Positions 55,818 to 64,000 of a DNA stretch of 64,000 nt are shown here, one piece after another. The notes beneath the pieces are model-generated. The model did not search any database and was not told the origin of the DNA. It saw nothing but the letters and a program-made list of their open reading frames with translations. The position numbers and the translations under genes were made by a program. Each line of letters starts with the position of its first letter. The stretch's first letter is position 1. The stretch comes from Edaphochlamys debaryana (Eukaryota; Chlorophyta; Chlorophyceae; Chlamydomonadales): the NCBI GenBank assembly GCA_016858145.1, contig JAEHOE010000019.1, positions 1,054,001-1,118,000 on the forward strand, read 5' to 3'.

Positions 55818-56887
55818 CGGTGCGGTGGGTAGATAGGTGGGTGGGTGGCTGTCGACCGCTCTTCCACTGCGGGCGGGGATATGGTTTCCGGGGCATGGGG
55901 TCAAGGTGGCAGAGGTTATGCAGTGCTCGGGGTCAAACACGTGCAGCTCCTGAGCTGCTAGCCCCTGGCTGCAAAAGGGGACAGCATACATAGACGAGGG
56001 TCGCTGGAGATGCAAGCATGCACTTAGGCGGGCAATGCAGGGGCGGGCAACCACGTGGCATGGCCCTGCATAACCACTACGCGTACTATCCTGAAGGGCA
56101 CCAATTGATGCCGAAGTGTCTATTTTGAAACGACATGCCGAGGAGGGTGTGCATTTACGCAATGTGGCAAACGGGATCTAAGCGCACTGCACATGTGGGG
56201 GTGCTTTGGGGGGCCCCAGTGGTACTGGCCCTGCGTAAGCTCGCAAGGCTTGGCCCTGGTAAAGGTCAATGGGTGCTGGGAGGGTAGGCTGCGCTGTTTG
56301 TGGCTGATGTGAGGCTACCCTCTCATTCAGACGTGCGCTGATAGTGTGTATGTATGGAATGTGACCGCATGGAGATTAGGCAAACCGCTAACGTAACGGT
56401 ACGTGACTAGGCTGAGCTGAGGTACTGGTACTGGGCTAGCCGTTTCGGGGTGCGTAAGGATGCGCGCTTGATGATGCAGCCAAGGGAGGAGGAGTTATCA
56501 GCATGCATGCGCTGCCAAGCGGTTGAGCTCTGCGACTCTCAGTGTAAGCCGCGGACCCTCAATTCTTGGACGTCGAAGGGAGGAACAGCGTGGCTAGCAG
56601 GAAAGGCGGGGCAGTGCCACAGCGTGCCTGCCGGCAAGGCGGGGGCAATGCGTCCCTTGAGGTTGCACAGCAGCGTTGCTATCTTATTTTGGCGTAGCTA
56701 AGTCTTCCAGGGACAAACCCCCCTGGGTGGGCCGGATTACCTAAGTGCATGTAAGGACTGTGGCGCTGCAGCCGGCCTAATTAGCCAAGTGACGGCCCAA
56801 TTAGCCAAGTGACGGACAGGGGGCGGCGCAGGCACAATGAGTCCTTTCTCTCAGGTAGGGTGCAGCGATTTTTTTTTGCGTACTATA
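55818..56887. other. 3' flank of leucine-rich copy 3, then unique repeat-rich DNA
   Basis: Duplicated flank runs to about 56669. It includes GTGTGTATGTATGGAATGTG near 56345, the empty site used to define the Fanzor element. From 56670 the sequence is unrelated to copies 1 and 2. AATTAGCCAAGTGACGG occurs twice head to tail at about 56777-56815, and related TAGC(C/T)AAGT motifs recur at 56695, 57780 and 57823. Confidence 0.65.
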
Positions 56888-57603
56888 GTACACTTGCGTA
56901 CTATTTTGGTATAACGGCGTCCGGGACGCGTACTATTTCAAGGTTCGGGGGGTCCTGGAAAGCGGTCCGAGAGTACGCGGGGCTCCGGGCGGGTTTGGCA
57001 CGCTGGGCCGGCCGGCAGGCCGGCCCGCAGGGCCTTGAGCAGGGCCTTGGGCCGCTCCCTGCTCACTTACAGCCTAAACATATAACATAGAGTCAGGGCG
57101 CCAAAGAAGGCCGACCCTGCGACTGAAAAACTACTACCGGCCGGCCTGTGCAAGTTCTTAGCCCGTGGTCAAACCGCACAGAATGCAGCAGGCACGCAGC
57201 CTGAGCAAATTTCACTTCTTCCTAGGGGCTCTGGCGCATCCGTAGAGAACGGGAGCGGATCAGTATGCCTATGAGGCCGCAACGATGTTAGCACTGCGTG
57301 TGATGTTGATTGGGCTACCGCGCTGGCTTGGGGCAAAGTTGGTAGATGTGGTGTGGGGCACGGGGGGCCGGCTGTTGAACGCTGTGTTGTCTGTTGGCTG
57401 TCCTTCTCAGCTCAACAGCTGTCAGCCGCAATCTTGTTGCGCTTCGACTTCTACAGTAAAAATCGTGCATTTTCATACCCATATTGCCAATTTCTTTCCG
57501 GGGGGGCTAGCCGCCCCCCCGGACCCCCCCGCGTTTGGGGCGGCTTCGCCGCCGTGCGTACTATCCATACGTGCTGGCTGGCAGAATAGTACGCAAGGTG
57601 TAC
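56888..57603. mobile_element. 0.7-kb element with 18-19 bp inverted ends
   Basis: The left end GTACACTTGCGTACTATT at 56888-56905 is matched in inverse orientation at 57585-57603 (reverse complement GTACACCTTGCGTACTATT, one extra C). The interior is GC-rich with GGGGCTAGCCGCCCC and GGCGGCTTCGCCGCC palindromes. GCGTACTAT occurs additionally at 56878, 56930 and 57557. No transposase frame is present, so a non-autonomous DNA element is the best guess. No clean target duplication was found at these boundaries. Confidence 0.55.
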
Positions 57604-59100
57604 CGGGCATGGGAGGGGGACAGAATGTAAAAAAAATCGCTGGTAGGGTGCCAACATGTCTGCGCTGGTTGCGACACACGCCCTACGCCCACAAGAAGTG
57701 CTTCATCCATGCACACACCCTGCCGCGCGGCTCTGCGGGTTGCCAGCCCCCCCTCCACGCCTTGCTCACACCCCAAAGATTAGCTAAGTACTAGCAAGGA
57801 AACGAGGTGCCTTGGCCGGAAAATTAGCCAAGTTCCTCAGGGACAAAAGTCTCAGATTCAGTTAGGAAACGCACCTATCTGTGGTTTGTTCGCAACAGGA
57901 AGAGGATGTAAAATAAATCATGAATGGCGGTGTGTTCGCATGAGCCCCTCTGTAACACGCATAGGGGCGGCACGTGCCCCTCAAGGGGGCAGACGTGCGT
58001 AACAGCTCACGCAGTTGGCTTAGCAGGCGGGGACAGGGCGGCAGTGCGCTCACGCCGGTGGGCAGGGCCAGACACAGGCAGGCAGGCAGCGGCGGGCGGG
58101 GGCAAACACAGGCACACACAGAAGCCAAAGCAAGGTGCAATCCAAAGGCGCACATACACGGCCCTACACGGCTGGAAAGCGCCGTGGCCACCCAACAGTC
58201 CCCAACGGCAACCGCAAACAGTAAACGGCTTTCACAATTGTAGACAAGAAAGGTAGTCAATTGCTTACGCAATAGCAGCAACTACAATGAGAAACACGCG
58301 TGAGCGGGGGCTCCGACGGGTCTCGCGGGGTTGGGGCCGGTGATCCGGTCCGGGGCGTGCGGAAGCGTCTCTCGCACGCGGGGAACCATAATATGGTCCC
58401 AAACGTGCGAAAGCCGCTTAACCCGCAAGACAGCCCGCTAAGCACCCAACAAGCCATCATGAATGCTCCCAGGTCGATACGGGGCTGCAATCAAGCGCAG
58501 CGGCGGTCGGCTGGTGTGCGCACTGCGCTGGGATGCGGTTTGACTTCTGCGGGCCTGCCGGGGCGCGAGCCCCTAGCCGACGACGCTGCTATGCACACAC
58601 GAGGGCGAAGGATAGTGCGGCTACAAGGGCGTCTGCACCCCCGCGAGCAAGAATCATCGTGCTGCAGCGGTGCTCGACTCCTGGCAGTGCGCAAGGTGCA
58701 GCAAGCGCTGGCACCAGCAGCATGTAGAGTGCTAGCCTGGCAGCGACTCTAACGCGACAGCGTCGCTGCTATTGCGGTCAAACTGTCGTCTGGAGGACGC
58801 ATCCCCCCGGACTTGGACAGCTTGCGCCCAGAACGGAGCAAGAGTGCATTGCCTATATGTGCTCAACACGCCAAACGTTTCTTGCACCAGTCGGCCAGCC
58901 CTTCGGTTGAGGCGCAGACCCGCCCATGCCCATGCACTCGAGTGTACCCGAACGCCGCTGCGTACCCACAGGTCCCACACCACATGCCCCCTGACAACTC
59001 AAGGCATATTACCGTAGGCTATACTGCATCTCCCAGCTAGCCCGGCCAAACACACTCTGGCGTAACTGGCGATGGCACGGCCCAAGAGGCCCTGACTACA
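57604..59100. other. Intergenic, no gene recognised
   Basis: Near 57780-57860 there are TTAGC(C/T)AAGT and CAGGGACAAA motifs resembling 56695-56725, so these may bracket a larger element of about 1.1 kb. The rest should include the promoter of the PHD-finger gene. Open frames at 57862-58281 (-) and 58300-58752 (+) have no domain. Confidence 0.45.
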
Positions 59101-62100
59101 ATGTCAGCTTCGGGCGATGATTCGAGCTATGAAGCTGAAAGTTGCTCCAGCAGCGATGACGCCGACATGGACGACCTGGAAACGGAGGTTGAGGATGCCG
59201 CACAGAATGCCGACACCTCGCTTGCCCGCAAACTTCAGCAAGTGGCTGATCACTTCCGAGACGCCCTGGAGGCCGTGGAGACAATGAAGGAGCAGACTTC
59301 CACAGACACGCAGCTCCTGCGCCAAGCCATGGCAAAGAAAGCTGACAGACTCCTCCATGTCGCCCTAAAGGCCAAGGCGCTAGCTAAAGTAGAAGCCGCT
59401 ACTGGCGTCAACGCTACCAGCGGCGTCGAGGCTGCTGCCCACACCGATGCGGGTGGTGCGGCCGCTGCGGGCGGGGAAGCAGCTGAGGGCGGAGGTGGCG
59501 GGGACGGTACCAACGCGGATGGTGCAGGCGCCGCTCCCGGCAGCGGCGCCGATGACGGCAGTGGCGACCGTGCTGGCGACGCCGCCTGCCCTGAGGACGG
59601 CTCCCAACCTCCGCCTGGAGGCAGCGGCAGCGGGGGGCCTGAGGGCGTCGAGGCCATCAAGAAGGCCCAGATAGCCGCCGATCGCCAAATTTACCGGTAT
59701 ATGGGGTTGATCAGAAAATATATCAAGAAGATCATTGAGACGCATCCCGAAACTGGGAAGGGGCGCATTGGCGTCGCCTGCGTGACGTCACGACGGGTGG
59801 CTTATCGCCGCAGTGGGCCCAGCTCCAAGGGCAAGGAAAACCCCATGACGCCCGCTTTCATGCCAGCGGCGGTCAAAGAGCTGATGCAAACCATGACGCT
59901 GGACGAGCTCAAAGCCCTTAACAACGGCAACGGCGACACCAAGGTGTACGAGGCTCTGGTGGGCTTGCTCTGCCAGGCGATCGGGTCCACGATACCGCCC
60001 GTGGTTGGCGAAGGTGCGTCCAATGGAAGGGGTCGAGGGGGCAGGGGTCGAGGGGGCAGGCTTTGCGGATAGAGCTTCCGCCAATGTAGCCCCTTTCCCG
60101 ACCTCTATGACATTGCAGACTGTGCCCTGCTGCTTGCATGCAGAGCTGGAGGCAGATGGGGTCGTGGCGGTCTACACGGAGGCGTGCAAGACATGCCCCC
60201 CCATACGGCGGCTAATCACCCTCTTCAAGGGTGTCCTGAAGCGGGTGGACAACGCAGGGCTCACCGCCAGCGGCAGCACTCGCGAGGGTCCTGGCAGCGG
60301 TAACAATGGGGCTGGCGGTGGAGGCAGCAGGTCTGACGGCAGCCAGGCGGAAGCTGGCCTGCCCACTGGCTTGGCTGCCGCCGCCAACCTGGCCACCGCG
60401 GCAGGGGTGAGCAAGAAACGGATACAGGCAGCCTCCTGCACTGTTCCGTGCTAGCCGAAGGAATGTCCAGCGGGGCTTTCATCCTCCCCTGCAACAGCTG
60501 TGCTCTGCTGAAAGTGCCTGCCTCTCGTCCTGTATGACGACGCTTGCCTCAGCTGCCCCCTCCCACACACACATGCACTCCCCCTGCCCCGTTCACAGGA
60601 GCCGCAAGACCCCGTCGTGCCCCCTCCGCCGCCGGGCCCGCCTCCTTCCAACATGGGACCGGGCGGGGGGCACGGCAGTGCCGCGGCTGGCACGAGCAGC
60701 GCGGGCCTTGGCGGTAGCAGCGGTGGCGGGGTTGGCCAAACGGGTGGTGGCGGTGAGGTCGACGGCGAGGGCGGCCACAGGGGCACCGCCGGCCTCCAGC
60801 CGGGCCCACGCCCCTCAGCCGCGCCCAGCGACCAGCCGCCGCCTGCGTCCGCCTCCGTGCAGGTGCGTTCAAGGGGCCACTCGCAGTCTAGCGGGGCTGG
60901 CTTCATCTCCACCGACAGCTGTGCTCCCCCTCAGCATGCCTGCCTTGCTTGCGTTCTGCGCGGCTACCTGTGTCACGGCTCCCTCCCTCTGCCCCTTCCG
61001 CAGGCGCCTCAAGTCCCCAGCGCGCCCCCTCCGCCGCCGGGCCCGCACACCGCCACGGGACCGGGCGGGGGGCACGGCAGCGCCACGGCTGGCACGGGCA
61101 GCGCGGGCCTTGGCGCCGGCGGCGGTGGCGGAGGAGGCCAATCGGGCGGTGGCGGTCTGGGCGACGGAGACGGTGGCCACAGGGGCACCGCCGGCCTCCA
61201 GCCGGGCCCACAGGCCAGGGCCGCGCCCAGCGCCCAGGACAACGCAGGGCTCACCGCCAGCGGCAGCACTCGCGAGGGGCCTGGCAGCGGTAACAATGGG
61301 GCTGGCGGTGGAGGCAGCAGGTCTGACGGCAGCCAGGCGGAAGCTGGCCTGCTGGACACCGTGTGCCCCGAGCTGCCACCGCCAGAGAGCGGGAACGATT
61401 ACAGCAAGGCGCAGTGCAACACGATCTTCCCCATGCTGATTCGAGCCGCGTGTTCAACCCTGTTCCTCAAGACGCTGATGTACGACTGCCTTGCCCAATA
61501 CCGTGACACGGAGAAGGAGAGCAGTACCTGGAGCAAGATGCCGGGAACACTCGACACGCTTGTGGACGCTTTTAAGGTCGAAGGCTATGTTCCCGGCACG
61601 TCCCTGCAGCAGCTCTCAGCAGCGGAGGGATCTGGCGGCGGTGGCAACACGGGCACGGGCCGGAGTGGTCAGCGGGGGCGAGGCCGTGGCACACGAGTTG
61701 TGCAGGAAACACGTGGGCGCAGCAGCTCAGGCGGGCGCAACCGTGGCCACTCGAAAGGGCGCTCGAGAAAACGAGGCATGGCGGACCACTTTGGCGACCT
61801 GGTGGCGGAACAGGTAACCTTAACAAGAATCCATAACGGCGAAAGTTGCCCACCTGTGCAGCGTAAGCCGTGATGTGTTTAGGCTTGCTTTGCTGCGTTC
61901 TGCGCGGCTACCTGTGTCACGGCTCCCTCCCCCTGCCCCTTCCGCAGGCGCCTCAAGTCCCCAGCGCGCCCCCTCCGCCGCCGGGCCCGCACACCGCCAC
62001 GGGACCGGGCGGGGGGCACGGCAGCGCCACGGCTGGCACGGGCAGCGCGGGCCTTGGCGCCGGCGGCGGCGGCGGAGGAGGCCAATCGGGCGGTGGCGGT

Positions 62101-63979
62101 CTGGGCGACGGCGACGGTGGCCACAGGGGCACCGCCGGCCTCCAGCCGGGCCCACAGGCCAGGGCCGCGCCCAGCGCCCAGCCGCCGCCTGCGTCCGCCT
62201 CCGTGCAGGTGCGTTCAGGGGGCCGCTGGCAGTCTAGCTAGCGGGGCTGGCTTCATCTCCACCGACAGCTGTGCTCCCCCTCAGCATGCCTGCCTGCATC
62301 TCGGCCTGCAGCGGTGCTCCGGTTGTGCTGATACCCCATCGGTCTTGTTGTCCCTGTCGGTTGCAGGTCGCTTCCGGAGCCGTTGTGCCGCCTCAGCCTT
62401 GCGCTATCTGCTCGGATTCGACATGCGGTGGCCCTCTCGGCCCCATGCTATCCTGTTTGTGCGGTCGCAGCCGTGCCCATACCGCTTGCGCCCGTGATGA
62501 GCCTGGTGGCGTGTACCGGTGCAAGGGTTGCACCCGCCTGCCCTGGGCCAATCACTTATCCTCTATTCCAGAAGACGACGTCCACGCTGGGCCTCTAACT
62601 ACGCCACCCCGCATCCAGCAGCAACCTGGGCGGAAGCGGCCGGGGACAACACCCTCCGGCAGTGCGCGCCGGAAGCTCCCTCGGGTGGCGGATGACCACG
62701 CTTGCGAGCTATGCAAGGACACGAGCTCAGACGAGAGCGGGCCCCTGGGAGCGCTGCTCCTGTGTGATACCCAACTTCCTGAGGGCGGCGTGTGCAACAA
62801 GGGCTACCACGTGACGTGCCTGGGCTTGGCTAAGAAGCCGCGGGGGAAATGGTTCTGCCCCCAGTGCGCACCGGTAGGTCTTATCTCTTGAGCAACTGCC
62901 CTTCCTGCTCGCTCCGTGACATGCATACTCAACACCTGCAGGCCGCTGCAGCTGGCTTGGACACTCGCCCAACAACGGCAGAACCCGCTGACTCTTGCGG
63001 GAGGTCTGCAGGCGGGCCAACCACGCGTGCAATGAAGCGAAGGGCAGAACAGGTGATGTGACACCGCCCTTTCCTCTCAAATTCACCCGACTCTCCTTGC
63101 CAGGACACGCCTCAGCTTACAAGTTGTTACTGCACCCTTACAGGGTGAGACGGCCCAGCCAGCGCCTGCCTACAGGAGCACCGCCGGCCTCCAGCCGGGC
63201 CCACGCCCCTCAGCCGCGCCCAGCGCCCAGCCGCTGCCTGCGTCCGCCTCCGTGCAGGTGCGTTCAAGGGGCCGCTCGCGGTCTAGCGGGGCTGGCTTCA
63301 TCTCCACCGACAGCTGTGCTCCCCCTCAGCATGCCTGCCTTGCTTGCGTTCTGCGCGGCTACCTGTGTCACGGCTCCCTCCCCCTGCCCCTTCCGCAGGC
63401 GCCTCAAGACCCCAGCGCGCCCCCTCCGCCGCCGGGCCCGCCGCCCGCCGCCACGGAACCGGGCGAGGGATTCAGCGGCGCTGGGGCTGGCACGAGCACC
63501 GCGGGGCTCGACAGCGGCGGTCTAGGAGGGCAGGGCGGCTTCCAGGTTAGTTGGTCTCCTTTGCATGCGCCCATCGCCTAGAGTGTTAGGGTCGGACGCA
63601 GGGTTAGCCTATGCGGTTGCCTTGATTCTTCCTTTGTGTAGGGCATGACGGGTGAAGAGACATGGCTCTTCAACGCTAGGCTCGCAAGGACCATCGAAGC
63701 TGCGGACGCGGCCCTTCAGGCCGGGGAGAAGAAGAAGGGGAGGCGGCAGAAGAAGAGCCCACCGCTGCGAGAAACGCTCAGAGGCGAATGGCGTGGGGTG
63801 AGTCCAGTACCAGAGCAGCGAGACTTTTCAATGAGTTAAAACGTGCAAACACACATTGCAGACGTATGGAGACCACTGTGAAAGGGTGGCTGAAGAAGCA
63901 GCGGAGGCAGCAGCACGTGCGGATGTGCCGAAGGAGGAACGCCCCGCGCAGGAGTACAATCCGTTCGATGCCACACCTC
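59101..63979 (+). CDS. Double PHD-finger protein, 5' and middle part (runs off window)
   Basis: Eleven exons: 59101-60013, 60144-60406, 60599-60862, 61004-61813, 61948-62208, 62367-62873, 62942-63052, 63144-63257, 63399-63545, 63642-63797 and 63862-63979. The last ends at a GTAAGT donor, so the gene continues beyond the window; about 1,221 residues are visible. The N terminus is acidic and Ser-rich, followed by a helical segment and a basic one. Exon 4 carries an Arg-Gly-rich stretch (GQRGRGRGTR). Exon 6 holds two zinc fingers: CAIC...CLC...HTAC...CKGC, then CELC...LLLCD...CNKGYHVTC...WFCPQC, the second a canonical C4HC3 PHD finger. These usually read histone H3 tails, so a chromatin role is likely. 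Proline/glycine-rich linkers come from copied exons. A transposon origin is possible but no transposase or polymerase motif is seen. Confidence 0.72.
60599..63545 (+). repeat. Repeated exon-intron cassettes in the PHD gene
   Basis: The proline/glycine exon (APQ-x-P-SAPPPPPGP ... GPGGGHGSA ... GLQPGP ... ASASVQ) occurs at 60599-60862, 61004-61235 and 61948-62208, and in two pieces at 63144-63257 and 63399-63545. The introns are copied too: GTGCGTTCA(A)GGGG at the donor, CATCTCCACCGACAGCTGTG in the middle and TGCCCCTTCCGCAG at the acceptor recur. A different block, GLTASGSTREGPGSGNNG, is present in exon 2 (about 60255-60357) and again inside exon 4 (about 61245-61350). Confidence 0.85.
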
Positions 63980-64000
63980 GTAAGTGAGCACAGCCGCGTT

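Larger units (their letters stand above)
43620..56670 (+). repeat. Segmental tandem triplication (leucine-rich gene plus both flanks)
   Basis: Three units share the same order. A 5' flank contains GGACTGGGCCCGCGCCCGGG (about 43660, 47625 and 53360). Then come the three-exon gene and a 3' flank with GGCTTGGCCCTGGT (about 46590, 50440 and 56250), GATGTGAGGCTACC-like blocks, and TCTTGGACGTCGAAGGGAGG in units 1 and 3. Unit 2 has been interrupted twice by insertions, at 50532-52515 and 52678-52839. Unit 3 breaks off after TTGAGGTTGCACAG at about 56669. Confidence 0.9.

Noticed and set aside
57285..57794. 169-residue open frame spanning the inverted-end element
   Set aside because: It crosses the element boundary and palindromic GC-rich runs and shows no transposase motif; treated as chance.
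1..64000. tRNA, rRNA or bacterial contamination
   Set aside because: No structural RNA sequence was recognised, and the spliceosomal introns in every gene exclude a bacterial origin for the window.

Overview
The window reads as nuclear DNA of a chlorophyte green alga, most likely a volvocalean (Chlamydomonas/Volvox/Gonium type). The evidence is a GC-rich sequence, genes split by many short GT-AG introns, TGTAA poly(A) signals after several genes, secreted matrix-like proteins, a chloroplast CGLD27 (DUF1230) gene, an organelle-type methionine aminopeptidase and a calcium-dependent protein kinase. There are no operons, and I recognised no rRNA or tRNA genes.

Layout. 1-1113: 3' end of a protein kinase (+). 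3583-10012: a minus-strand secreted Asp/Gly-rich glycoprotein built from six 1014-bp tandem repeats, each carrying the same two exons. 11260-19549: a 22-exon gene of unknown function (+). 20538-24654: two minus-strand germin-like cupin genes. 26073-29159: organelle type-I methionine aminopeptidase (-), divergent from 29530-32024, CGLD27 (+). 33300-35098: a secreted intradiol ring-cleavage dioxygenase (-). 36770-42327: a CDPK with N-myristoylation start, four EF hands and a very long C-terminal extension (+). 43846-55817: three tandem copies of a leucine-rich gene, the middle one frameshifted. 59101 to the right edge: a two-PHD-finger protein whose proline/glycine-rich exons have been copied together with their introns (+).

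The most interesting object lies in the flank of the middle leucine-rich copy. An insertion of about 1.98 kb (50532-52515) carries the RuvC/zinc-ribbon half of a Fanzor protein, the eukaryotic relative of TnpB (RNA-guided nuclease family). The equivalent flanks of the other two copies lack it, so the window holds its own empty sites and the element ends can be read. They show a 10-bp inverted repeat placed asymmetrically, and a hairpin 11 nt before the right end. This resembles a Helentron/Helitron2-type element more than a cut-and-paste transposon. The protein looks degenerate: no clear RuvC-I aspartate, a probable frameshift, and no room for the N-terminal half.

Other mobile DNA includes a 162-bp insertion with a 12-bp flanking duplication (52678-52839) and a 0.7-kb element with 18-19 bp inverted ends (56888-57603). 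Exon coordinates were assigned by hand from splice signals, reading-frame phase and comparison between copies. Expect an error of one base here and there.
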